Assembly (NCBI RefSeq): GCF_014648875.1
Contig: NZ_BMRY01000001.1
Span: 727,304 to 791,303 of the forward strand
Direction: 5' to 3'
DNA from: Streptomyces parvus
Lineage (GTDB): Bacteria > Actinomycetota > Actinomycetes > Streptomycetales > Streptomycetaceae
Length of the DNA stretch: 64,000 bases
Shown here: one piece after another, positions 25,067 through 33,999 of the stretch
How the letters are laid out: every line of letters begins with the position of its first letter
Numbering within the stretch: position 1 is the first letter of the stretch
The notes under the pieces: model-generated
Told to the model about the DNA's origin: nothing
Seen by the model: only the letters and a program-made list of their open reading frames with translations
The model's database searches: none
Made by a program: the position numbers and the translations under genes

Positions 25067-26452
25067 TCACAGGTCCCCCATCCGGCGGATCACCGGGGCG
25101 ACGCGCTGGACGCCGTGGCGGTAGGCGCCGCGGGCCGCGTTGCGGACGGTCTCGCGGACCGCGCCCCGGACCCGGCCGGTCTCCTGCGGGGCGGCCGCGC
25201 CGGGCAGGGGCGTGCCGTCGGGCGCCAGGTGGTGGCGGCCGAGGATGCCCGGGAGGTAGCCGGGCGCGGTGGCGGGCGTGTAGTACGGGGCGAGCGGCGG
25301 GAGTTGGCCCTTGTCGAGGAGGGCCGTGACCTTGGCGCGGGCGGTGTCGTAGGCGGTGCCGTACGAGCCGTCGGCGGCGACGCCCTGGCCCGCCACCCAC
25401 TCCGCGTCCGGCCGGGGCCGGGTCCCGCCGTCGAGCCGGTCCCAGGAGGTGAGGAGCCCGGAGCCGACGAAGTGGTGGTTGCCGAGCGCCTCGCGGACGC
25501 CGAGGTCGGTGAGGATCGCGGTCGGGATGCGGCGGTGCAGGGACTCCAGCGCGGCGGTCGAGGAGACCGTGACCAGGAGGTCGGTGCGGTCCAGCACCTC
25601 GCCCATGTGCCCGTACACCAGGCGGAAGTTGGGCGGAAGGCCGCCGGGCAGCCGCTGCGCGAGCTTCTGGTAGGGCAGTTCCTCGATGTGGGTGGTGTGC
25701 TCGCCGGGCTTGGAGCGCAGCTTCAGCAGCACTTCGCGGCGCGGGTGCAGCCGGGCGTGCTCGACGAGCCGGCGGAGCAGGTACGTCCGGTCGGCACGGG
25801 AGGCCGGTACGGAGGGCTGGGCGGCGAACACCACGGTGTCGCGGCCCTCTTCGGGGCTGTACGGGGCTCCGCCCAGGAAGGGCAGGGCGGCCTCGGTGAC
25901 GGCCGACGCGTCCGCGCCCACCCCCTCGTACACCGCGCGGAAACGTTCCGCGTCGTGGGCCGAGTTGGCGAGGACGACGTCCGCCCCGTGGCGCAGCAGG
26001 AGGCCGTCGGCGAGCTTCTCGTAGACGACGCCGACGTATCCGGTGACGACGACGGGCCGGCGCGGGAGGTCCAGCGCGGCGATGCCGTGCAGCACGGCCT
26101 GGACGCCGCCGCCGACGAGGGCGAGGACGACGAGGTCGAAGCCTTCGTCGCGCACGGCGTGCAGGAACTCGACGGCGGTGACTTCACGGACCCGTGTGGC
26201 GTCGATGCCGACCTCGCCGACCTCCGCGAGCTGGCGGGGTGTCGGGGTGGCCCGGCCGCGCAGCAGCAGCCCGCTGACCTCGACGGGGCGCGCGTCCTGT
26301 CCGTCCCCGGCGGCCTCGGCGGTCAGGCGGCGCGCGGTGAGCGCACCCCATTTCCACCGGGTGTCGGAGTCGGCGAGGACGGCGACCCGGAGCGCCGGTC
26401 GGGCGGCGGGGGTCTCGGCCGGTTCGGCCTCATGGCTGGTACGTGGGGGCAC
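25067..26452 (-). CDS. DUF6716-type putative glycosyltransferase
   Basis: About 461 residues of a cytosolic GT-B-like protein. LRVAVLADSDTRWKWGALTARRL begins the first Rossmann-like domain. VVLALVGGGVQAVLHGIAAL, PVVVTGYVGVVYEKLADGLLLRHGADVVLANS, TDLLVTVSSTAALESLHRRIPTAIL and LGNHHFVGSGLL are the landmarks that recall DUF6716 putative glycosyltransferases. Sugar donor unknown. The frame is open to a TTG at 26491; the GTG at 26452 was preferred because the upstream codons look non-coding, though no clear SD supports either. It is divergent from the GT2 gene at 26655 and heads the kdn synthesis operon. Confidence 0.78.
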   Translation of the reverse strand: MPPRTSHEAEPAETPAARPALRVAVLADSDTRWKWGALTARRLTAEAAGDGQDARPVEVSGLLLRGRATPTPRQLAEVGEVGIDATRVREVTAVEFLHAVRDEGFDLVVLALVGGGVQAVLHGIAALDLPRRPVVVTGYVGVVYEKLADGLLLRHGADVVLANSAHDAERFRAVYEGVGADASAVTEAALPFLGGAPYSPEEGRDTVVFAAQPSVPASRADRTYLLRRLVEHARLHPRREVLLKLRSKPGEHTTHIEELPYQKLAQRLPGGLPPNFRLVYGHMGEVLDRTDLLVTVSSTAALESLHRRIPTAILTDLGVREALGNHHFVGSGLLTSWDRLDGGTRPRPDAEWVAGQGVAADGSYGTAYDTARAKVTALLDKGQLPPLAPYYTPATAPGYLPGILGRHHLAPDGTPLPGAAAPQETGRVRGAVRETVRNAARGAYRHGVQRVAPVIRRMGDL

Positions 26453-26654
26453 GTCGAAGAAGTTAGGAAGGCATTTCGATGAGCGGCCCAACGCGATGGC
26501 AACAGATGGTTAACAGCGAGCCGACGATTGGGGGACCGCCCCGAAAAGACCCTCAATTTCCGTCCGGGAAAAGGTGATTCACCTGAGCGTCGGCCGTTGT
26601 TCACCTACTGGGCGCATTGCGGAAAAGGAATGGGCCAGGGCCGCACCTAACGTG
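26453..26654. promoter_or_regulatory. Divergent promoter region inside the glycopolymer cluster
   Basis: This 202-bp stretch is the most A/T-rich in the cluster and separates the minus-strand synthesis genes from the plus-strand GT2/polysialyltransferase pair. GTTCACCT-like words recur at 26577-26604 but no full consensus promoter or operator could be fixed. Confidence 0.4.
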
Positions 26655-27644
26655 ATGCGCGTGGTTAAGCTCTCCGTCATCGTGCCGTTCTTCAACGTGC
26701 AGACCTACGCGCCCGACACCCTGAGAAGTCTGCGGGCCAACGCCCGCGAGGACTTCGAGTTCCTGCTCGTCGACGACTGTTCGACCGACGGAACGCTTCC
26801 GCTGCTGCGCCGGGCAGCGGACGGGATCCCCGGGGCCGTCCTGCTGCGACACGAGGTGAACGGCGGTCTGGCGGCCGCGCGCAACACCGGTCTGGACGCC
26901 GCCCGCGGCGAGTACATCGCCTTCCTGGACGGCGACGACTGGCTGGCCCCCGGCCACTACGAGCGGCTGGTGGGCAGGACCGAGGCGCTCGGCTGCGACT
27001 TCGTGCGCACGGACCACGTGCAGGTGAACGGCAGGGCGCGCACCGTACACCGGGTTCCGCACGGGCCGCACGGTGTGGTGAGCGATCCCCGGGCCGCGAT
27101 CCTGCCCGCCCACCGCACCACGTCGGTGGACTACGCGTTCGCCTGGGCGGGCCTCTACCACCGGCGGCTGCTGGACCGGGGGCTGCTGCACTTCACCGAC
27201 GGGCTGCGCACGGCGGAGGACCGGCCCTGGATCTGGCGACTGCACCGGGAGGCGGAATCCTTCGCCTCCGTGGGGCTGCTCAGCCATTTCTACCGGCGCG
27301 GGGTGGCGACTTCCCTCACCCGGATCGGCGATGTGCGCCAGCTCGATTTCCTGCGCGCATTCGACCAGGTGATCGCGGAGACCGCCGCCGACCGCGAGGC
27401 GGAGGTGTTTCTGCCGAAGGCCGTACGGACGTACTGCGCGATCATCGCCCACCATCTGGGTGACCTGGACAAATTCGAACCGGCCGTCGCCCGTGAACTG
27501 AAAGCGCGCGGCGCCGCGGCCCTGGGCCGTCTGCCGCAGCGGCTGCTGGACGAGGCGCTGGACGCCATGGACGTGACACGGGCGACCCGGGTGCGCAGGC
27601 TGCGCCGCCGCCCGGCCGCCACGAAGGAGGCCTCGGCCGCATGA
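26655..27644 (+). CDS. Family 2 glycosyltransferase (copy 1)
   Basis: Encodes 329 residues. A GT-A domain shows KLSVIVPFFNVQTYAPDTL, FLLVDDCSTDGTL, GLAAARNTGLDAARGEYIAFLDGDDWL (DxD-type metal site) and ERLVGRTEALGCDFVRTDHVQ. The C-terminal half (TAEDRPWIWRLHREAESF, FYRRGVATSLTRIGD) is shared with the paralogue at 35420. The start MRVVKLSV at 26655 was chosen because upstream codons lack GT features. It overlaps the next gene by four bases. It probably extends or primes the wall glycopolymer on the cytoplasmic face of the membrane. Confidence 0.92.
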   Translation: MRVVKLSVIVPFFNVQTYAPDTLRSLRANAREDFEFLLVDDCSTDGTLPLLRRAADGIPGAVLLRHEVNGGLAAARNTGLDAARGEYIAFLDGDDWLAPGHYERLVGRTEALGCDFVRTDHVQVNGRARTVHRVPHGPHGVVSDPRAAILPAHRTTSVDYAFAWAGLYHRRLLDRGLLHFTDGLRTAEDRPWIWRLHREAESFASVGLLSHFYRRGVATSLTRIGDVRQLDFLRAFDQVIAETAADREAEVFLPKAVRTYCAIIAHHLGDLDKFEPAVARELKARGAAALGRLPQRLLDEALDAMDVTRATRVRRLRRRPAATKEASAA

Positions 27645-28969
27645 CCATCCGGATCTTCCACGCCTCCTCGCCCGGGGCGGCGGTGCTGCTCGCCGCGGCC
27701 ATAGACGCGGGCTGCTTCACCGAGCCCGACCGCCGGATCCTGCTGCTGTCCCGGACCGGTCCCGCCCCGGAGGCCGTCGCCGACGTCTCGGAGTCCGCCG
27801 GGTTCGAGCGGCTGCGCACCCGGTTCGACGCGGTGCTCTCGTGGAACGACGCGATCACCCCCTTCCACCCGGACGGCTGGAACCCACGGGCGGACGACGC
27901 GCCGCTGTGGGAACGCCACTTCCGGCGGGCCTGGGGGCTCGGCGAGGAGGAGCTGGAGCTCGTCGTCGGCTCCCCGCACGCCGGCCCCGCCCGGGCCCTG
28001 ACCCAGGTGTTCGCGGGCACCCCGGTCGATGTGTACGCGGAGGGGCCCGGCGCGTACGGCCCGACCGGGGAGAAGATCCCCCCGCTGACCGGGATCCGGG
28101 TGCGGCGGCTGCTCCATCCGGACCTGGTCGCCGGGGTGCGCCCGCTGCTGCTCGGCGAGTACGGCGTCGAGCCGCGCACCGTCCCGGCCGAGGCGATCAC
28201 CAAGGTCGTCGCCGAACTCGCGGACGCGGATGTGGCGTTGCCCGCCGTCGAGGAGGCCGCGCTGCTGCTCGGGCAGGATCTCGCCGGGGCCGGGCTGATA
28301 CCGGCGGCCGACGAGGCGGAGCTCCGGCGGGAGATGGTGCGCGGGGCGGTGGCACTCGGTCACACCCGGCTGGTGTACGCGCCGGATCCGTACGCCCCCT
28401 GGGAGAGCCCGGCGCCGGTGCGCGCGGAGGCGGACCGGCTGGGCGTCGAACTGACGGTCCTGGACGGCCCGTTGCCGGTCCCGGCCGAGGTGCTGGTGCA
28501 CCGGCTGCGGCCCGCGCTGGTCGTGGGCTGCACCTCGGCGGCACTGTTCGGGGCGGCCCGGTTCCACGGCCTGCCGGTGGCGGCGGTCGGCACGGGGCTG
28601 CTGCTGGAGCGCCTGACCCCGTACGAGAACCCGCAGCGGACGGCGGCAACGCTGGCGGATGCGGTGCTGCCCGGGGTGGGCGATGGGGAGGCGGCGCCGG
28701 ACGAGAAGCCGGCGGCGGAGCTGGACGGTCTGCTGGCCGCCGTCGCCTTCGCGATGCGGCCGAAGGTGCGCTCCGATCTGCGCCCGGCCGCCGAGCGCTA
28801 CCTCGCCGCGCATCTGGACAGCCGCACCTGGCGCTACTTCAAGCGCCGCCGCCTGGCCTCGCTCGCGCTGCCCGGAGTGGTCCCGGCCCGGCTGGCGTTC
28901 CTGCGCTCGAACCCGGCGCTGCGCCGGGTGGTCCGGCGGGCGCGAGCACTGCGGGGCGGGAGGGGCTGA
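27641..28969 (+). CDS. Polysialyltransferase-family protein (POLYST-like, copy 1)
   Basis: Encodes 442 residues. The start MTIRIFHASSPGAAVLLAAAIDAG, the central strand-rich region with DVYAEGPGAYGPTG and VRRLLHPDLVAGVRPLLL, and the C-terminal VVGCTSAALFGAARFHGLPVAAVGTGLLLERLTPYEN match the bacterial alpha-2,8-polysialyltransferase (pfam07388) pattern. They also match the second copy at 34000. Four-base overlap with the GT2 gene suggests the pair works together. It likely polymerises CMP-Kdn or a related sugar. A degenerate tandem repeat follows its stop. Confidence 0.8.
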   Translation: MTIRIFHASSPGAAVLLAAAIDAGCFTEPDRRILLLSRTGPAPEAVADVSESAGFERLRTRFDAVLSWNDAITPFHPDGWNPRADDAPLWERHFRRAWGLGEEELELVVGSPHAGPARALTQVFAGTPVDVYAEGPGAYGPTGEKIPPLTGIRVRRLLHPDLVAGVRPLLLGEYGVEPRTVPAEAITKVVAELADADVALPAVEEAALLLGQDLAGAGLIPAADEAELRREMVRGAVALGHTRLVYAPDPYAPWESPAPVRAEADRLGVELTVLDGPLPVPAEVLVHRLRPALVVGCTSAALFGAARFHGLPVAAVGTGLLLERLTPYENPQRTAATLADAVLPGVGDGEAAPDEKPAAELDGLLAAVAFAMRPKVRSDLRPAAERYLAAHLDSRTWRYFKRRRLASLALPGVVPARLAFLRSNPALRRVVRRARALRGGRG

Positions 28970-29010
28970 AGCCCTGGTCGGCGTTCGCGTCGGCCGGGGC
29001 GCGGGAGGGC

Positions 29011-29096
29011 TCACGCTCGGGCCGGGGCGCGCGGCGCTCACGCCCGGGCCGGGGCGCGCGGGGGGTCACGCCTCGGCCGGGGGAGCGGGGCGCTCA
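29011..29096. repeat. Degenerate 27-28-bp tandem repeat reaching the acyltransferase stop
   Basis: TCA(C/G)GC-type units begin at 29011, 29038, 29066 and 29094, with GGGCCGGGGCGCGCGG cores in the first two. The last TCA is the stop codon of the minus-strand acyltransferase. GC hairpins in the array may terminate both convergent genes. Confidence 0.7.
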
Positions 29097-30194
29097 GCCC
29101 AGGACCTTGCTCGCCCCCGCCCGCCCCCACAGCAGGGCCGCACCGAACGACAGGGCCGTCGTGGCCGCCGTGATCCCGACCACGAGCGCCACGGCGGCCG
29201 GGCCGCCCAGGTCCGCCCGGACGAAGGCGTCGGTGAGGACTCCGAGCACGAGGACGTGCACCAGGTAGGCCCCGAACGACGCCTCGGACAGCCGGGCCAG
29301 CGCGGGCCGCATCCGCTCCGGGACCCGCACGCCGTGCAGCGACACGAGGACCCCGCAGCTGAACAGGGCCACCAGGACGTGCGCGTACGGGATCGCGTAG
29401 TGCACCTCGTGCTGGTACGCGATCACCCCGGCGAGTCCGCCCGCCGTGAGCAGCAGCCAGGGCCACCGCCGCCTGCCGAACGCCCCGGCCGGGGCGGCGA
29501 GGAGCAGCGCCCCGAGCACCGCGTAGATCAGCTGGTACGGGGCGAACGCCCAGCCGAAACGCGGCAGTTCGCGGCCGGTCGCCTCCGCCAGATCGCCAAG
29601 GAACGACGGGGCGGACGCCAGCACGAGCAGGACCGCACCGAGGCCCCACGGCCGCTTGCCCGCCCGGACCAGGACGACCAGCCCCAGGACCATGATCACG
29701 GGGAGGTAGGCGTACAGGTACCAGAGGTGGTAAGCCGGGCGGACCGAGGCGAACAGGGAGTCCAGGGCGAGCCCGCGGACCGGGTCGTCGTTGGTGTCAC
29801 GGAGCTTGCCCCACGCGAGGTAGAGCGCGGTCCAGACGGCGAGCGGCACCACGATCCGCACGATGCGCCGCCGCAGCCGTGCGCCGTCCTTGGGCGGGGC
29901 CCCGACCAGGACCACCCAGCCGGCGATGGCGAAGAAGAGCGGCACGGCGAAGCGCCCGGCGGAGTCGGCGGTCAGCCCCGCCCAGTAGGTGCCGGGCCCC
30001 TCCGCCGCCGTACGGCCCACGGTGTTCACGAACGCCGAGCCGGTGTGGAGGCCGATGACGGCGACCGAGCAGAGCAGCCGGACGAGGTCGATGTCGTAGC
30101 GGTGCCCGGCCCGGCCGGGGCGCGGTGTCTCCGGGGCCGTCGCGGCGGGAGCGGGTGCGGGTGCGGCGGCCGAGGCGGGGGGTGTGGTGGACAT
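29094..30194 (-). CDS. Acyltransferase family 3 membrane protein (OafA/NodX-like)
   Basis: Encodes 366 residues with about ten transmembrane segments after a Pro/Ala-rich N-tail. Family marks include RYDIDLVRLLCSVAVIGLHTG (helix 1 with the catalytic-type His), RFAVPLFFAIAGWVVLVG and FGAYLVHVLVLGVL. Such enzymes O-acetylate extracytoplasmic sugars. In this cluster it probably decorates the glycopolymer. It lies six bases before the end of the pyruvyltransferase gene in the same operon direction. Confidence 0.9.
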   Translation of the reverse strand: MSTTPPASAAAPAPAPAATAPETPRPGRAGHRYDIDLVRLLCSVAVIGLHTGSAFVNTVGRTAAEGPGTYWAGLTADSAGRFAVPLFFAIAGWVVLVGAPPKDGARLRRRIVRIVVPLAVWTALYLAWGKLRDTNDDPVRGLALDSLFASVRPAYHLWYLYAYLPVIMVLGLVVLVRAGKRPWGLGAVLLVLASAPSFLGDLAEATGRELPRFGWAFAPYQLIYAVLGALLLAAPAGAFGRRRWPWLLLTAGGLAGVIAYQHEVHYAIPYAHVLVALFSCGVLVSLHGVRVPERMRPALARLSEASFGAYLVHVLVLGVLTDAFVRADLGGPAAVALVVGITAATTALSFGAALLWGRAGASKVLG

Positions 30195-30199
30195 GGTCC

Positions 30200-32557
30200 T
30201 CAGGGGGTGGGCGGGGTGGTGCGGAGGGAGGGGGCGGGGCGGTCCTCGCCGGTGGCGGACCGGGGCGCGGGGACCACGGGGCCGGCGACCGGTCCCGGTT
30301 CGCCGAACGGGTCGGGCAGACCGGTGAGTTCACGCAAGCCCGCGAGGTTGTCCCGGGTCACGGACCACAGCGTCCGCTGCCGGTCGTGGACGTCGGCCAC
30401 CGCCGCCGGATGGTCGGCCAGCACCGCGAGGGCCCGCTCCGCGAGCCGGGCGCCGAGGGCCCGTTCGTGGACGGAGACGCCCCAGTCGGGCCGGTCGATG
30501 TCGGCGAGGAAGTAGGCCAGTTTGGGGTGCGAGACCAGGCTGATGATCGGGGTGCCGCAACCGAAGGGGATCATCCCGGCGTGCCCGCGCATCCCGATCA
30601 CCAGCCGGGCGCGCCGGTAGAGGTCGCGGATGGCGTCGTTGGAGAGCAGGTACAGCGGCTCCACGGGGAGGGTGAGTCCGTGCTCGCGGCGCAGATCGTC
30701 GACGAAGCGTTCGTCGGCGGGCATGTGGGCGGCGTAACGGACTTCAGCAGCGGCCGACATGGCCCGGATCGCTGCCGCCATCTCCGCGAGGAAGTGCCCG
30801 TAGTCGTGGCCGAAGCGGAGTCCGGCCCGGTCGTAGGCGCAGTTGAGGAGCACGGTGTCCTCGCGTACCGCCGGTTCGGCGAGGCGGGGGTCGAGGTGGC
30901 GGGCGACCGTGGTGGGGCAGGGCTGGTAGCGCACCTTCTCGCGGAGGGAGGCGGGCAGCAGTTCGCGGACCCGGGCGACGGAGCCGTGGTTGCGCAGCCC
31001 GAAGAACGCGGACCGCTCGACCAGGGCTTGCAGGGAGGCCGCGAACCGCTCGCGCCGGTAGCGCTGGCCGTCGAAGACGTTGTAGCCGACGGCGAAGACC
31101 GCCAGGGGGGCGGTGATCCGGGCGAGCACGTCGTCGGGGATGTTCCACTGCCAGCCGCTGTTGCCGTTGGGCGCGGTGTCGGGGAGGAAGAGCCCGCCAC
31201 CGCCGACGATCACGGCCCGCCGGGCGTTGAGGCGTTCGAGGCCGGCCTCGTCGACGAGCAGGTGTGCGTGCTGCTGGTGCCAGCTGTCGGGGCCGGTGTC
31301 GGCGGTGAAGCAGCTGCGGACCGCTTCGGGCAGCACCTTGTCGCCCGCGTTCTCCTCCCCGTCCGCGAACAGGGCCACGTGGGCGAGCTGTTCGCCTGCC
31401 GGGATGTCGGGCGAGGTGGCGCCGGCCGTGACCATCTCCGACGTACGGGCGTACCAGGCGCGGCAGTTGGCATCGGTCGGATCGGTCTCCAGACCGGCGA
31501 GCGCGTACCCCCGGGCGTCCGACGTGCGGCCCAGCAGCCAGGCCAGCCGGGCGAGTTGGCCGTACGCGCGCGGGGCGAAGTCCGGGGACGCGGTCGCCAG
31601 GAGGAGGTGCGTCTCGGCCTCCTCGTACCGCGACAGCGCCATCAGGCAGACCCCGAGCGTCTCGTGGCAGCGCGGCAGGTCGGGGCGGCCCGCGACGGCC
31701 TCCCCCAGCAGGGCGACGGCCCGGTCGTGGTGTCCGCGCCCCCGGTGGATCTCGGCGAGCTGCCGGACCAGGTCGATCGGCGGCCGGGGCCCGTCGGGGA
31801 ACGGGAGCGCGAGGTGCAGCAGCAGGTCGGGGTGTTTCGCGCCGGGGAGGGCGAGGTAGGCGGCGCGGAACGCCTCGTCGTCCAGGTCGAAGCGCGCGCG
31901 GGCGGCGTGGGCGGGGCCGCCGCGCACCGTGGGCGCGTCGGCGAAGTTCAGGACGACGACATCCTCGGGGACCGCCAGGTCGTCGCCGAGCCGCAGGGCA
32001 CGGAAGTCGTACCGGGAGTCCAGGGGTACGAGGAGGCTCTCCGGGATGTCCCGCGGGGCGGCGGCGGCGGGTACGGAGTGGTCGGCGTCCTGGGCCTGGA
32101 TCACCAGGAGTCCGTCGTCGGGGACGCCGTTGCGCGGGTCGGGGACACCGTCCGGACCGGGGCGCGGCACGGCGGCCACGCCCGTGCGGAGTCGCAGCAG
32201 CGGGTCGAGGCTGCCGAGGACGATCAGGGAGGGGGCGAGGGCGATGACGGTGTCGTAGCCGTCGAGGCGGAAGACGTCGTGGCGTCCGTCGGCCGTGCGC
32301 GGGATCAGCCGGGGGTGCAGCCGGTGGGCGGCGTCGAAGGAGGCGTCCGGGAGGCCGGGGTGCAGGACGACGACGTCCTCGCAGAGAGCGGGGCCGGTCA
32401 GCACGAGGCTGCGCAGGAGGGCCTGGAGCCCGGGCAGTTGGCCCGCGTCGGCGACGTACACGGCGAAGGCGATGCGGCGCTTCCCGGTGACGGCGCGGCG
32501 GTCGTCGGCGGGGTCGGCCGGGACCGCAGGGCTCGTCCGGGGCTTGGGGGTCGTCAT
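30200..32557 (-). CDS. GT8-like / TPR / polysaccharide pyruvyltransferase fusion protein
   Basis: Encodes 785 residues. Residues about 28-240 look like a GT-A donor-binding domain (KRRIAFAVYVADAGQLPGL, DGYDTVIALAPSLIVLG). About 265-400 are TPR-like helices (GRGHHDRAVALLGEAVAGR, SRYEEAETHLLLATASPDF). About 415-760 are a polysaccharide pyruvyltransferase domain (NAGDKVLPEAVRSCF, AVIVGGGGLFLPDTAPNGNSG, VIGMRGHAGMIPFGCGTPIISL). The ATG at 32557 overlaps the previous stop by four bases. The domain set suggests one protein that adds a sugar and a pyruvyl ketal to the polymer. The first domain is the least certain. Confidence 0.82.
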   Translation of the reverse strand: MTTPKPRTSPAVPADPADDRRAVTGKRRIAFAVYVADAGQLPGLQALLRSLVLTGPALCEDVVVLHPGLPDASFDAAHRLHPRLIPRTADGRHDVFRLDGYDTVIALAPSLIVLGSLDPLLRLRTGVAAVPRPGPDGVPDPRNGVPDDGLLVIQAQDADHSVPAAAAPRDIPESLLVPLDSRYDFRALRLGDDLAVPEDVVVLNFADAPTVRGGPAHAARARFDLDDEAFRAAYLALPGAKHPDLLLHLALPFPDGPRPPIDLVRQLAEIHRGRGHHDRAVALLGEAVAGRPDLPRCHETLGVCLMALSRYEEAETHLLLATASPDFAPRAYGQLARLAWLLGRTSDARGYALAGLETDPTDANCRAWYARTSEMVTAGATSPDIPAGEQLAHVALFADGEENAGDKVLPEAVRSCFTADTGPDSWHQQHAHLLVDEAGLERLNARRAVIVGGGGLFLPDTAPNGNSGWQWNIPDDVLARITAPLAVFAVGYNVFDGQRYRRERFAASLQALVERSAFFGLRNHGSVARVRELLPASLREKVRYQPCPTTVARHLDPRLAEPAVREDTVLLNCAYDRAGLRFGHDYGHFLAEMAAAIRAMSAAAEVRYAAHMPADERFVDDLRREHGLTLPVEPLYLLSNDAIRDLYRRARLVIGMRGHAGMIPFGCGTPIISLVSHPKLAYFLADIDRPDWGVSVHERALGARLAERALAVLADHPAAVADVHDRQRTLWSVTRDNLAGLRELTGLPDPFGEPGPVAGPVVPAPRSATGEDRPAPSLRTTPPTP

Positions 32558-33930
32558 CTCAGGGTGATCCTCACTGCGGTGTCGTCCGTGGTCCCGGTCC
32601 GCGCCCCGATCCACTCCCGCTCGCGCGGGGGCAGGGCAGCCGGTCCTTCGAACCCGATGAGGTCCACCCGGGCGGCGGTGCCCAGGAAGTCGAGGAGCCG
32701 CAGCACGGTGTACGCGGTGCTCGCGGGCCCGTCCGCGTCCGCCGCCTCCGCGAGCAGGGCCGGATCGTGCAGCGGGCGGCGCAGCGTGGCGTCGCCGATG
32801 CGGTCCTGGGCGCCGGGAACGAGGCGGCTGCGCAGGGCGAGCCGCCAGTGCGGGAGCGGGTCGCCGAAGACCAGCCGGGCGGTGGCCCTGCGGTCCCACC
32901 GGGGGCCCTTCCACGGGGAGTCGCCGCGCAGGGTGACGGCGTGCAGATCGGTTCGGGCGGTGGGGGCGGCGTGGCGTACGGCGTCGCAGCGCACGACGAG
33001 GTCGTAGCCCTCGATGAGGGCGGCCAGGGAACTGCCGGGCCGCTGTTCCTGCTCGGCGGTGTGCGGTGTGTCGGCGACCAGGCACACGGTCCGGTCCGCG
33101 AGGAACCGGCGCAGCCCCGGTACGCCGATGGGTTCGGCCCCGCCGAGCAGCGGGTCGGCCATCAGGTCGCGGTCCGAGAGCCGGCGGTGCTCGGCGTAGA
33201 GGGCGGCGAGCCGGCGTACGGCCGGGTCGGCGGCGCCGCGTTCGGTGGTGCGGAGCCGGACGAGTTCGGTGAAGGCGGCGCGGGCCTCGGCGGCGGGGAG
33301 CCGGCGGGAGAGCCGGACGGCCCCGGCCCCGGCCGCACCCCCACCGCCCCCGCCCCTGTCCTCTTTCCCGTCCCGGGCCTCTTCCCCGTTCCCGACCAGC
33401 GCCAGCGCCTCGTCGATGCGGTCGCCCGCCGCGCGGAGGGTGGCGATGCGGCGTTCGACGTCACGGGAGGCGGCGGTGTTCTGCTGGAGCGCGAGGTGGC
33501 GTTCGTACGCGGTGATCGCCTCCTCGCTCCGGCCGAGCGCGTCCAGGGCGTTGCCGCGCAGCCGCCAGGCGCCCTTGGAGCGGGCGCGCAGGGCGGTCGC
33601 CTCGTCGGCGAGGGCCAGGGCGAGCCGGGCCCCGGCGTCGCCGCCGCTGTCCAGGGCCTGCTGCCCGGTCCGCAGCAGCGCGTCGAAGGCGTCGGCGCCC
33701 GGGGTGGAGCACGCGGTTGTCAGGGCGCCGATCGACGCGATGAGCCGGGTGCGGCGGGCGTCGGTGAGGGGGCCGGACGCGGCGAGGGCGGCGAGGTGGT
33801 CGCCGCAGTGCCGCAGGGCGGCCAGGAGCCCCGGGTCCGGTCCGTCGCCGGGGCGGGCCCGGGTCTGCGTGCCCGGCCGTCCCGCTATCGCACGTACTGA
33901 CGTGAGCAGCCCGGTGAGGGTCTGGCCCAT
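32554..33930 (-). CDS. TPR protein with GT29-like (sialyltransferase-like) C-terminal domain
   Basis: Encodes 458 residues. The N-terminal 190 residues are alpha-helical with one clear TPR-like unit (GAWRLRGNALDALGRSEEAI). A Gly-rich linker lies near 210. The C-terminal domain has TVCLVADTPHT...LIEGYDLVVRCDAV...RTDLHAVTL, an order reminiscent of the sialyl-motif region of GT29 enzymes (conserved strand, then a (D/Y)DxVVRxN element). Asn is replaced by Asp here. The ATG at 33930 has GGCGGA seven bases upstream. Assignment is by pattern. It fits a cluster that handles CMP-activated nonulosonates. Confidence 0.6.
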   Translation of the reverse strand: MGQTLTGLLTSVRAIAGRPGTQTRARPGDGPDPGLLAALRHCGDHLAALAASGPLTDARRTRLIASIGALTTACSTPGADAFDALLRTGQQALDSGGDAGARLALALADEATALRARSKGAWRLRGNALDALGRSEEAITAYERHLALQQNTAASRDVERRIATLRAAGDRIDEALALVGNGEEARDGKEDRGGGGGGAAGAGAVRLSRRLPAAEARAAFTELVRLRTTERGAADPAVRRLAALYAEHRRLSDRDLMADPLLGGAEPIGVPGLRRFLADRTVCLVADTPHTAEQEQRPGSSLAALIEGYDLVVRCDAVRHAAPTARTDLHAVTLRGDSPWKGPRWDRRATARLVFGDPLPHWRLALRSRLVPGAQDRIGDATLRRPLHDPALLAEAADADGPASTAYTVLRLLDFLGTAARVDLIGFEGPAALPPREREWIGARTGTTDDTAVRITLR

Positions 33931-33999
33931 GCTCGTTCCGCCGTTCTGTGAGTCGGACGCCGGCACCGGGGGGTTTTCGGGCCCCGGTCCGGCCCCGGG

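Noticed and set aside
28983..29096. CRISPR array
   Set aside because: Repeats are contiguous without spacers and degenerate; no cas genes are present. The same holds for the other repeat arrays.
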